DNA of 64,000 bases, taken from Streptomyces peucetius. GTDB taxonomy: Bacteria; Actinomycetota; Actinomycetes; Streptomycetales; Streptomycetaceae. The translations under genes and the position numbers were made by a program. The stretch lies in the NCBI RefSeq assembly GCF_025854275.1, contig NZ_CP107567.1, positions 2,232,001-2,296,000 of the forward strand, in the 5' to 3' direction. This document shows, one piece after another, positions 1 to 10,700 of the stretch. The notes beneath the pieces are model-generated. The model was not told the DNA's origin. It saw nothing but the letters and a program-made list of their open reading frames with translations, and did no database searches. The number at the start of each line of letters is the position of its first letter. Within the stretch, counting starts at the first letter, position 1.

Positions 1-83
1 GCATACGGAGCCGGAGCCCAGGTGCCAGAGCGTGCCCGTGCCCGGTTCCCGCCGGGAGTACCGCAGGAGAGGCACCGCCCGCC
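1..83 (+). promoter_or_regulatory. Leader of the ECF operon; possible truncated riboswitch tail
   Basis: Untranslated leader before the first gene of the ECF transporter operon. A Shine-Dalgarno sequence AGGAGAGG lies at 65-72, 11 nt before the ATG. Positions 6-25 (GGAGCCGGAGCCCAGGTGCC) loosely resemble a B12 box, and 44-57 form a small GC hairpin. The rest of any riboswitch would lie before the window, so this is only a suggestion, raised because the operon looks cobalamin-related. Confidence 0.25.
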
Positions 84-1316
84 ATGACCACCGTTCGCCG
101 CTGCGCAGCCGCGCTCGTCGCCTCGGCCGTGCTCGGCCTCACCGCCGCACCCGCCGCCCTCGCGGCCCCCTCCCCGTCGCCGTCCGCCGACCTGCCCACC
201 GGTCTGTACGGCACCGGTGACCCGACGTACGACGGCGTCTGGCGGCAGTCCCTCGCGCTGCTCGCCCAGGACACGGCCGATGTGCGGCCCGCGAAGTCGG
301 CCGTCGGCTTCCTGACGGGGCAGCAGTGCGCGAGCGGAGGCTTCCCGTCGTACCGCGCCGACACGGCGAAGGACTGCGACGCCGAGCTGCCGCTGGACAC
401 CAACGCCAGTGCCGCCGCCGTGCAGGCGCTCGCCGCGCTCGGCGGGCAGGACGCCGTCGTGAAGAAGACCGTCGACTGGCTGAAGTCCGTCCAGAACAAG
501 GACGGCGGCTGGGGCTACAACCCCGGCGGCGCGAGCGACGCGAACTCCACGTCCGTCGTCATCGGCGCGCTCGCCGCGGCCGGCGGGCGCCCCGCCGACG
601 CGAAGTCCGAGGCGGGCAGGACCCCGTACGACGCACTGTTGACGTTCGCGAAGCCGTGCGGCGGCAAGGACGGCGGCGCGTTCGTCTACCAGGTCGGGAC
701 TCCCGGCATCGTCGCCGACTCCACGGCCGCCGCCGTGCTCGCCGCCCACGGCAAGGGACTGGCGGCGACCGGCGACGATGCCACGGACGCCAAGGGAACG
801 GCCTGCGAGAAGACCACGAGCCTCGAGGGCGCGGCCCACAACGGCGCCGCCCACCTGGCGAACGGCCTGGCGAAGACCGGCCACTTCGACACCCCGCCGA
901 TGCCCGGCGCCGACGACACCTCTCCCAAGCCCGACTTCGGCAACACCGCCGACGCCGTCGTGGCACTGTCCGTGCAGGGCCTCACCGAGCAGGCAAAGAA
1001 GCCGCTGGAGTGGCTGCGGAAGAACTCGGCCGCCTGGGCGAAGGAGAACGGCCCCGCCGCCTACGCCCAGCTGATCTTCGCCGCGCGGGCCGCCGGCGCC
1101 GACCCGAAGGACTTCGGCGGCACGGACCTGGTCACGGCGCTGTCCGCGACCGGCCCGGCGCCGCAGGCGGCGGCGACCGCGTCCCGGGCCGCGGAGGACG
1201 AGAAGAAGGCGGACGACTCGTCCTCCTTCAGCACCTGGTGGATCGTGGCCGTGTTCTTCGTCGCCGCCATGGGCGCGGGCTTCCTGCTCAGCGGCCGCAG
1301 GAAGAACCAGAGCTGA
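84..1316 (+). CDS. Secreted, membrane-anchored prenyltransferase/squalene-oxidase-repeat protein
   Basis: A 410-residue extracytoplasmic protein. Residues 1-28 are a Sec signal peptide ending in an alanine-rich cleavage site. The body has repeated QxxxGGW-like units, for example KDGGWGYNPGG near residue 140 and a GGKDGGAFVYQ segment near residue 195, typical of the alpha/alpha toroid shared by terpene cyclases, prenyltransferases and the transcobalamin/intrinsic-factor family. The C-terminus has one membrane helix (STWWIVAVFFVAAMGAGFLL) and a basic tail, so the toroid faces outside. The ATG follows AGGAGAGG. It is first in a five-gene overlapping operon with an ECF transporter of the predicted cobalamin type. 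The likely role is extracellular capture of a corrinoid for the importer; this is inference from fold and context. An enzyme role is unlikely for a secreted protein with no visible catalytic motif. Confidence 0.85.
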   Translation: MTTVRRCAAALVASAVLGLTAAPAALAAPSPSPSADLPTGLYGTGDPTYDGVWRQSLALLAQDTADVRPAKSAVGFLTGQQCASGGFPSYRADTAKDCDAELPLDTNASAAAVQALAALGGQDAVVKKTVDWLKSVQNKDGGWGYNPGGASDANSTSVVIGALAAAGGRPADAKSEAGRTPYDALLTFAKPCGGKDGGAFVYQVGTPGIVADSTAAAVLAAHGKGLAATGDDATDAKGTACEKTTSLEGAAHNGAAHLANGLAKTGHFDTPPMPGADDTSPKPDFGNTADAVVALSVQGLTEQAKKPLEWLRKNSAAWAKENGPAAYAQLIFAARAAGADPKDFGGTDLVTALSATGPAPQAAATASRAAEDEKKADDSSSFSTWWIVAVFFVAAMGAGFLLSGRRKNQS

Positions 1317-1954
1317 TGCGGCGCACCCGCTTCCTCGTCCTCCTCGGCCTCGGCACCCTGCTCACCGTGCTGGTCGCGGTTCCCGCCCAGGCGGCGGGCT
1401 ACCGCTACTGGTCGTTCTGGCAGAGCGGCGACGGCCGGTGGACGTACGCCACCGAGGGCCCGGCCACCGCACGCCCCGCCGACGGGTCCGTGCACGGCTT
1501 CCGCTTCTCGGTGAGCGAGAACAGCGGGGACGCCGCGAAGCCGCGCAGGGCACCCGACTTCGCGGCGATATGCGCGAAGACGCCCGCGAAGGACGGCACG
1601 AAGCGGGTCGCCCTCGTCATCGATCCCGGTACGGTGAAGGACGCCCCCCAGGGCGAGACCCCGCCGGCCCTGCGCACCGCATGCGCGCAGGTCGCCGGGA
1701 CGGCGACGACGGCGGAAGCCCTGGCGCAGGTGGCGAAGCCGCTGCGCTACAACAGCCAGGCCCTGCTGTGCGCGATCTCGGGCTACCCGAAGTCGGGCTG
1801 CGGCGAACAGCTCTCCGGCCCGGCGGCGAAGCCGGACCCCGCCGAGGCGAGGACGGACGACGACGGCCCGTCCCTGGGCGTCTACGCGGGCGTCGCGGCG
1901 ATCCTGACCCTGGCCGCGGCAACGCTCTGGCAGTCCCGCCGCCGCAAGCGATGA
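1316..1954 (+). CDS. SCO2322-family secreted membrane-anchored protein
   Basis: A 212-residue protein that starts in the TGATG overlap with the preceding stop codon. It has an N-terminal signal peptide (residues 1-28, cleavage after AQA), an extracytoplasmic domain beginning GYRYWSFWQ, four cysteines in the mature part (AICAK, TACAQ, LLCAI, SGCGE) that could form two disulfides, and a C-terminal membrane helix near residue 187 followed by SRRRKR. It matches the SCO2322 family, which in Streptomyces sits between the toroid protein and the ECF T component, as here. Function is unknown; a partner of the toroid protein or a docking factor for the importer is inferred from strict coupling only. 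Confidence 0.8.
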   Translation: MRRTRFLVLLGLGTLLTVLVAVPAQAAGYRYWSFWQSGDGRWTYATEGPATARPADGSVHGFRFSVSENSGDAAKPRRAPDFAAICAKTPAKDGTKRVALVIDPGTVKDAPQGETPPALRTACAQVAGTATTAEALAQVAKPLRYNSQALLCAISGYPKSGCGEQLSGPAAKPDPAEARTDDDGPSLGVYAGVAAILTLAAATLWQSRRRKR

Positions 1955-3245
1955 CCCACGACGACGCGACGCAGCCGGCGGAGGCGACTCCAGCCCCGCC
2001 GGCGTTTGAGGCGCGGGGTACCGGGGCGGAGCCCCGTAGAACGGGGCCCGGGGCGGAGCCCCGGTTTCGGGAAGGGGCGGGGAGGGGAACAGCTCCGCGC
2101 AGCGGCCCCGCCCCCACCCCGGCCGCCCCCACCCCACGCCTGCGCGCCCTCCACCCACCCCCCGCCACCCGCAGCAACGCCCTCCCCGCCGCCGCCTGGT
2201 GGCTCTGGGCCCTCGGTCTCGCGGTCGCCGCTTCCCGCACCACCAACCCTCTCCTCCTCGGCCTGCTCGTCGGTGTCGCCGGTTACGTCGTCGCCGCCCG
2301 CCGCACCGACGCGCCCTGGGCCCGCTCCTACGGCGCGTTCGTGAAGCTCGGGCTTCTCGTCATCGCCGTACGCGTCGTCTTCTCCGTCGCTCTCGGCTCC
2401 TCCATCGCCGGGACGCACGTCCTGTTCGCGCTGCCCGAAGTGCCGATGCCCGGCTGGGCGGACGGGATACGGATCGGCGGGCGGGTGTTCGCCGAGCAGG
2501 TCGTCTTCGCCCTGTACGACGGCGCGAAACTCGCGACGCTCCTCATCTGCGTCGGCGCCGCCAACGCGCTCGCGAACCCGGCGCGGCTCCTCAAGTCGCT
2601 GCCCGGCGCGCTGTACGAGGCGGGCGTGGCCGTCGTCGTCGCGATGACCTTCGCGCCGAACATGGTCGCGGACGTCCTCCGGCTGCGCACGGCCCGCCGG
2701 CTGCGCGGCCGCCCGACCGGCGGCGTGCGGGCCGTCGCGCAGATCGGACTGCCGGTGCTGGAGGGCGCGTTGGAGCGGTCGGTCGCGGTCGCCGCGTCCA
2801 TGGACGCCCGCGGTTACGGGCGCACCGCCCAGGTCCCGCCCGCCGTGCGCCGCACCACGAACGTGCTCACCCTCGGCGGCCTGCTGGGCGTGTGCGCGGG
2901 GTCGTACGGGCTGCTCGCCGCCCAGGGCGCCGAGTACGGCCTGCCGCTGCTGGGCGCGGGCCTCGTCGCGGCGGCCGGTGGGCTGTGGTTGGGCGGCCGG
3001 CGTTCCGTCCGCACCCGTTACCGTCCCGACCGCTGGGGCGGCCGGGCCTGGCTGGTGGCCGGTTCCGGCGTGGCGGTCGCCGGGCTGATGATCCGGGCCG
3101 CCGTGTACGGGGGTGAGGCGCTGCACCCCGGGGTCGTACCGCTGACGGCGCCCACCCTGCCGCTGTGGCCCGCGCTGTCCGTGCTGATCGGCCTGCTTCC
3201 GGCGTTCGTCGCGCCGGTCCCCGTAGGAGCCAAGGAGTCGACCCG

Positions 3246-3249
<4 letters not shown>
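1951..3249 (+). CDS. cbrV: ECF transporter transmembrane (T) component, CbiQ/CbrV-like
   Basis: A 432-residue CbiQ-family protein, the energizing-module membrane subunit of an ECF vitamin transporter. The start is the ATG in an ATGA overlap with the upstream gene. Residues about 15-53 are encoded by a GC-rich palindromic repeat and look unrelated to the family; membrane helices begin near residue 75. The family signature SMDARGYGR, a coupling helix that contacts the ATPases, lies about two thirds along. Gene order T, fused ATPase, S resembles the actinobacterial systems named CbrV/CbrU/CbrT and predicted to import cobalamin or precursors. The symbol rests on that context; the substrate is not proven by sequence. 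Confidence 0.85.
1993..2110 (+). repeat. Streptomyces GC-rich palindromic repeat inside a coding region
   Basis: This segment carries two copies of the palindrome GGGGCGGAGCCCC (2023-2035 and 2050-2062) followed by a GGGAAGGGGCGGGGAGGGG-type tail and CGCGCAGCGGCC. Such elements are common between Streptomyces genes. Here it lies within the reading frame of the T component and adds a proline/glycine/arginine-rich N-terminal stretch without breaking the frame. The same 13-mer recurs at 25226, 25269 and 25419. Confidence 0.7.
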
Positions 3250-5107
<1,858 letters not shown>

Positions 5108-5111
<4 letters not shown>

Positions 5112-5950
5112 GGAAGCCGACCGGCACCGACCGCCCGGTCCGCCTGGGGCCCCGTTCCGTCGCCGCGCTCGTTCTGATCAGCGGGATCGGTGCCGTCTTC
5201 TTCGGCTGGCCGCTGCTCGCCGACGCGCAGTCGGGGCTGGCCGCGCACGCCGGTGACGCGCCGTGGCTGTTCGGTGCCCTGCTCCCGCTCCTCGTGGCGG
5301 TCGTCGTCGCGACGATCGCCGACACCGGGATGGACGCGAAGGCCGTGGCCATGCTGGGCGTGCTGGCCGCGGTCGGGGCGGCACTGCGGCCGCTGGGCGC
5401 GGGCACGGCCGGGCTGGAGCCCATGTTCTTCCTCATGGTGCTCAGCGGGCGGGTCCTCGGCCCGGGCTTCGGGTTCGTGCTCGGGGCGGTGACCATGTTC
5501 GCGTCCGCGCTGCTCACGGGCGGCGTCGGACCGTGGATGCCGTTCCAGATGCTCTCGATGGGCTGGTTCACGATGGGCGCGGGCCTGCTGCCCGGGCCCG
5601 ACCGGATCCGCGGACGGGCCGAGCTGCTGATGCTCGCCGCGTACGGGGCTTTCGCGGCGTTCGCCTACGGCACGGTGATGAACCTGCACGGCTGGACGCT
5701 CATCACGGGCATGTCGTCGGGGATCTCGTTCCACCCCGGGGACGCGCTCCACGAGAACTTGGTGCGCTTCGTCGCGTACTGCGCGGCGACCTCCCTCGGC
5801 TGGGACCTCGGCCGTGCGGTGCTGACCGTGGTGCTGACGCTCACCCTGGGGGCGACGCTCCTGAAGGCACTGCGGCGGGCGACGCGGCGGGCGGCCTTCG
5901 ACGCACCGGTCGCCTTCGAGGGCAATCGGGACCAGGCACAAACTCCATGA
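5108..5950 (+). CDS. cbrT: ECF transporter substrate-binding (S) component, CbrT-like
   Basis: A 280-residue integral membrane protein with about six or seven helices, starting at an ATG in an ATGA overlap with the ATPase gene. The core segment EPMFFLMVLSGRVLGPGFGF and the GGVGPWMPFQML loop are typical of ECF S components, where this loop helps form the substrate pocket. It is last in the operon, completing the T-ATPase-S set. In SEED/RegPrecise-style annotation such proteins are called CbrT, a predicted cobalamin ECF component. The presence of an outward-facing transcobalamin-like toroid protein supports a corrinoid substrate, but another vitamin cannot be excluded. Confidence 0.85.
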
Positions 5951-6157
5951 GGACGAACGAACCCTGCGTGCGTCAGTCCACGGAGCAACAGCCGGAATCC
6001 GAGGTCCGGATCGCCGTCAGCCGCTTCCTTCACCGCTTCGCCCACCGCCGATGTGGCAGCGGCGGGGGTGAAGGAGGGGTCGTCGCGCCGGAACCTGCCG
6101 GTACGGATGTCCGCGATCCGGCGCAACGAAGCTTCCCCCGCACCGCCTCCCCCGGTC

Positions 6158-7399
<1,242 letters not shown>

Positions 7400-7400
7400 C

Positions 7401-7414
7401 TAGTACGCGTTCTA
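7401..7414. promoter_or_regulatory. KstR-like operator, thiolase-proximal
   Basis: TAGTACGCGTTCTA matches the KstR consensus TNNAACNNGTTNNA at every fixed position except one (T for A at position 4). It is the centre of a longer near-palindrome spanning 7397-7418 and lies 73 bp upstream of the thiolase start. KstR is the TetR-family repressor of sterol catabolism in actinobacteria; its gene is not in this window. Confidence 0.6.
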
Positions 7415-7521
7415 GTTCTGCCAGAAGTCTTATGAGTGCTACCGCCGGTACGCAAGGGTCTTGCACGCCTCTTACTGGGACCTCCACAGGCAACAGTTCC
7501 CGCTGTGGGCCTTGCCACTTG

Positions 7522-7535
7522 TAGAACCCGTTACT
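7522..7535. promoter_or_regulatory. KstR-like operator, P450-proximal
   Basis: TAGAACCCGTTACT has the AAC-2-GTT core of the KstR site and differs from the consensus only at the last base. It lies 120 bp before the P450 start codon, so the divergent thiolase and P450 promoters could each have their own operator. Confidence 0.45.
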
Positions 7536-7655
7536 ACCTTTCGGCCACTTACTGATGACTCGTCAGGTCATCGGGGCAACACTCCGACCCGCACCGAAAC
7601 CCCCGCACCGGAATCCCACACCCGTCCGCGACCGAAGCTGAAGCGGGAGCTGCCG

Positions 7656-8900
7656 ATGTCCTGCCCCCATCTCCCCCAAGGGTTCGACTTCACCGACCCC
7701 GACCTCCTCCAGGCCCGCGTCCCCCACCCCGAGTTCGCCGAGATGCGGCGCACCGCGCCCGTGTGGTGGTGCGAACAGCCCGCCGGCATCTCCGGCTTCG
7801 ACGACGAGGGCTACTGGGCCGTCACCCGGCACGCGGACGTACGGCACGTCTCCACTCACCCCGAGCTCTTCTCGTCCAACACCAACACCGCCGTCATCCG
7901 CTTCAACGAGTCGATCAGCCGTGACCAGATCGAGGTCCAAAAACTCATCATGCTCAACATGGACCCGCCCGAGCACACCCGGGTCCGCCAGATCGTCCAA
8001 CGCGGTTTCACTCCGCGTGCGGTGCGCTCCCTGGAGGCCGCGCTGCGCCGCCGCGCACGCTCGATCGTCGAGACGGCCGTGGCCGGCGCGGAGCCCGACG
8101 GCAGCTTCGACTTCGTCACCGAGATCGCGGTCGAACTCCCCCTCCAGGCCATCGCCGAACTCATCGGCGTCCCCCAGGAGGACCGGTCCAAGATCTTCGA
8201 CTGGTCCAACAAGATGGCCGCGTACGACGACCCCGAGTACGCCATCACGGAGGAGGTCGGCACCGAGGCGGCGATGGAGATCGTCTCGTACGCGATGAAC
8301 CTCGCGGCGGCGCGCAAGCAGTGCCCGGCCGCGGACATCGTCAGCCAGCTGGTCGCGGCCGAGGGCGAAGGGAACCTGTCCTTTGACGAGTTCGGCTTCT
8401 TCGTCATCCTGCTCGCGGTCGCCGGCAACGAGACCACCCGCAACGCGATCAGCCACGGCATGCACGCGTTCCTCACCCACCCCGATCAGTGGGAGCTCTA
8501 CAAGCGGCTGCGACCCCAGACGACGGCCGAAGAGATCGTGCGCTGGGCCACCCCGGTCGTCTCCTTCCAGCGCACCGCGACCCAGGACGTGGTCCTGGGC
8601 GGCGCCCGCATCAAGAAGGGCGACCGGGTCGGCCTCTTCTACTCCTCCGCCAACAACGACCCCACGGTCTTCGACCACCCCGAGCGCTTCGACATCACCC
8701 GCGACCCCAACCCCCACCTCGGCTTCGGTGGCGGCGGCCCGCACTTCTGCCTCGGCAAGTCCCTGGCGGTCATGGAGATCAACCTGATCTTCGACGCCAT
8801 GGCAGACGCCCTCCCCGACCTCCGCCTCACCGGCGAACCACGCCGCCTGCGCTCGGCCTGGCTGAACGGCATCAAGGAACTCCGGGTCAGGAGGGCTTGA
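7656..8900 (+). CDS. Cytochrome P450, CYP125-like steroid C26/C27 monooxygenase
   Basis: A 414-residue soluble P450. Motifs: I-helix AGNETTR (256-262), ExxR at 293-296, and heme-binding FGGGGPHFCLGKS with ligand Cys365. The stretches EEIVRWATPV, QIVQRGFTPRAV and SAWLNGIK are characteristic of CYP125, which oxidizes the terminal methyl of the cholesterol side chain. The ATG at 7656 gives MSCPHLPQGFDFTDPD, a normal CYP125-like N-terminus; an in-frame extension to 7461 would cover the operator region and is unlikely. The divergent FadA5-like thiolase acts later in the same pathway. No ferredoxin gene is adjacent. Confidence 0.9.
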   Translation: MSCPHLPQGFDFTDPDLLQARVPHPEFAEMRRTAPVWWCEQPAGISGFDDEGYWAVTRHADVRHVSTHPELFSSNTNTAVIRFNESISRDQIEVQKLIMLNMDPPEHTRVRQIVQRGFTPRAVRSLEAALRRRARSIVETAVAGAEPDGSFDFVTEIAVELPLQAIAELIGVPQEDRSKIFDWSNKMAAYDDPEYAITEEVGTEAAMEIVSYAMNLAAARKQCPAADIVSQLVAAEGEGNLSFDEFGFFVILLAVAGNETTRNAISHGMHAFLTHPDQWELYKRLRPQTTAEEIVRWATPVVSFQRTATQDVVLGGARIKKGDRVGLFYSSANNDPTVFDHPERFDITRDPNPHLGFGGGGPHFCLGKSLAVMEINLIFDAMADALPDLRLTGEPRRLRSAWLNGIKELRVRRA

Positions 8901-9060
8901 ACCCGACAGCCGGGAGGGGCGGGGGCAGGCCGGGGCCGTTGGTGCGGCGCCGACGCTCCTCCGCCTGCCCGGTTGTTTCGCTTGGCGTGGGGCCGCCCCA
9001 CACCTGCTCGAACGGTTCGGCTGCGCGGCGCCTTCGCCCCCGTCCGAAAAAGGCCGCGTA

Positions 9061-9312
9061 TCACCGCAGCGAGTCGACGAAGACGGCGAAGGCCGGGCGG
9101 GAGACGTGGAGGGCGGGGCGGGTGGTTTCCTTGGAGTCGCGGACGGCGACCGCGTGGGTCACCTCGGCGCACTCGACGCAGTCGCCGCCCTGGTCACCGC
9201 TGTAGCTGGACTTCCGCCAGGCGGCGCCGCCGAGCGGGGCGCACTCGACGCAGTCGCCACCCTGATCACTGCTGTAGCTCGACTTACGCCACTGTGTCGT
9301 GCTGCTCTCCAT
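9061..9312 (-). CDS. DUF397 protein with tandem-duplicated core
   Basis: An 83-residue protein of the DUF397 family, small partners of DUF5753-type HTH regulators in Streptomyces. The conserved WRKSSYS...GGDCVECA unit occurs twice (residues 8-25 and 32-49) with only one residue different, a 24-residue period that is also visible as a 72-nt direct repeat in the DNA. The C-terminal half (VAVRDSKETTRPALHVSRPA) is the usual single-copy part. The start lies within the last 29 nt of the upstream HTH gene, so the two are probably translationally coupled. DUF397 proteins are thought to modulate the paired regulator. Confidence 0.85.
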   Translation of the reverse strand: MESSTTQWRKSSYSSDQGGDCVECAPLGGAAWRKSSYSGDQGGDCVECAEVTHAVAVRDSKETTRPALHVSRPAFAVFVDSLR

Positions 9313-10129
9313 AGCGCTCCTCCAGGACGTCTCGGATCAGCTGCGCCGAGTCCTTGATCGAGAGGGCTGCGGCCTGCAGGTGATCGTAACGGAGCGAACA
9401 GTCCTTGACCGTGGCCGGGTTGGCCGTCGGATGCCCCGTCCCGTAGCCCTCGGTGTAGAGGATCGTCGGGTCGCTCGCAAAGCGGTAGAGGTTGAAGGAG
9501 CCAGTCAGCCCCGCATGTGCGCCGGCCCGGTACGGGAGTACCTGGACGTTCACCCGGGGGTCCTCCTCGTAGGCCAACAGGCGCTCCAGTTGAGCGCGCA
9601 TCACGCCCGGCCCGCCGACCTCCTGGCGCAGCGCCGCCTCTCCCAGGATGGCCCACAGCACCGGCGGCTCCTCCTTCTCCAGGATGCGCTGGCGAGCGAG
9701 GCGCACCGCCGTGCGGTCGTCGAGACCGGCGGGGTCCAGTGTGCCGAGCACCGCTCGGGCGTAGCCCGCGGTCTGCAACAGCCCGTGCACCATGTGCGTC
9801 TGGAACGTCGAGATCTCCGTCGCCCGCGCCTCCAGCTCCGCGACCTGCTGGAACCACGCCGGGAGTTGGCTCCTGAGCACCAGCCCCAGCAGCCGTGACA
9901 GCATCCCGCCCGTCCCCAGCGCCGCGTCCACGCGCTCGCTGAACTCCGCCGTCGGCAGCTTGCGCGCCGTCTCGACCTGGCCCACCAGCGAGCCCGTGTA
10001 GTTGACGATCGCGCCGAGCTGTTTCTGCGTCAGGCCGGCCGTCTCGCGGTACCGGCGCAGCTCGTAACCGTAGTAGTCGAGCGGTGAAGCGCTCGGGTCC
10101 AGTGCGTTGATGTGTCTGATGTCGGCCAT
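9284..10129 (-). CDS. XRE-family HTH regulator with DUF5753 domain
   Basis: A 281-residue regulator. An N-terminal helix-turn-helix (residues 25-65, LTQKQLGAIVNYTGSLVGQV) is followed by a DUF5753 sensor-like domain (about 95-275) with the typical QTHMVHGLLQTAGYARA and RLARQRIL segments. Together with the DUF397 gene downstream and the divergent HATPase gene upstream it forms the WhiJ/AbaA-like gene set found in many copies in Streptomyces and linked to development and antibiotic control. The specific target is unknown. The ATG start at 10129 leaves a 91-bp divergent promoter region. Confidence 0.9.
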   Translation of the reverse strand: MADIRHINALDPSASPLDYYGYELRRYRETAGLTQKQLGAIVNYTGSLVGQVETARKLPTAEFSERVDAALGTGGMLSRLLGLVLRSQLPAWFQQVAELEARATEISTFQTHMVHGLLQTAGYARAVLGTLDPAGLDDRTAVRLARQRILEKEEPPVLWAILGEAALRQEVGGPGVMRAQLERLLAYEEDPRVNVQVLPYRAGAHAGLTGSFNLYRFASDPTILYTEGYGTGHPTANPATVKDCSLRYDHLQAAALSIKDSAQLIRDVLEERYGEQHDTVA

Positions 10130-10220
10130 GGAGGGAGCCTCTCGTTCAACTCCGGAAACTCCACAGCACGTTGCGTACGTTCGGTGGCCGAGCGTAGTCG
10201 CCGCACGTCACGCTCGTGGC

Positions 10221-10646
10221 GTGAACGAAGACATTCCCCAGTACGGTATGCGCTTCACCGCAGGCGCCCACTCCGCGCGGCACGTCCGGCGGATCGTCCG
10301 CTGCTGTCTGATCCTCTGGAAACTGCGGGAGCTGACCGACGCCGTCGAGCTGGCGGTCACCGAGCTACTGGCCAACGTCGTGCGTCATGTACCGGGCGGG
10401 CGTTGCGGGTTGCTGATCCTGCGGCATCCGCAGGGCGTGCGCGTAGAGGTGTCGGACGGGTCCGCCGACCTGCCCGTACCGCAACAGGCGGGCCCCCGCG
10501 ACGAGTCCGGGCGGGGGCTGGCCCTGCTGGACGCCGTCGTCGACAAGTGGGGCGTGGACCTCGGCGACGGCGACGCGCCGGGCAAGACGGTCTGGTTCGA
10601 GGTCGCCCGAATGGCGGGACCACCGGACCTGACGGACCATGAATGA
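10221..10646 (+). CDS. HATPase-fold anti-sigma-like ATP-binding protein
   Basis: A 141-residue protein with the GHKL ATPase fold of SpoIIAB/RsbW-type regulators: N box ELAVTELLANVVRH, G1 region VEVSDGS and G2 region ESGRGLALLDAV. There is no sigma-factor gene nearby. The GTG at 10221 gives the usual length for this Streptomyces family; longer forms would run into the divergent HTH gene, and an ATG at 10248 is an alternative. No clear Shine-Dalgarno sequence precedes the GTG, so the mRNA may be leaderless. It forms the third member of the DUF397/HTH/HATPase trio. Confidence 0.8.
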   Translation: MNEDIPQYGMRFTAGAHSARHVRRIVRCCLILWKLRELTDAVELAVTELLANVVRHVPGGRCGLLILRHPQGVRVEVSDGSADLPVPQQAGPRDESGRGLALLDAVVDKWGVDLGDGDAPGKTVWFEVARMAGPPDLTDHE

Positions 10647-10700
10647 ACGCGACGATCCACCCCGGTGGGCGCGGGCGCAGACGCCCGCACCCACTGGGGC

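Noticed and set aside
1438..1950. In-frame N-terminal extension of the T component
   Set aside because: It would overlap the SCO2322-family gene out of frame; the ATG at 1951 in the ATGA overlap fits coupled translation.
5665..6126. Minus-strand frame of 153 codons overlapping the end of the S-component gene
   Set aside because: The first part reads plausibly but most of the frame is antisense to a well-supported transmembrane protein; no ribosome site or family match was seen.
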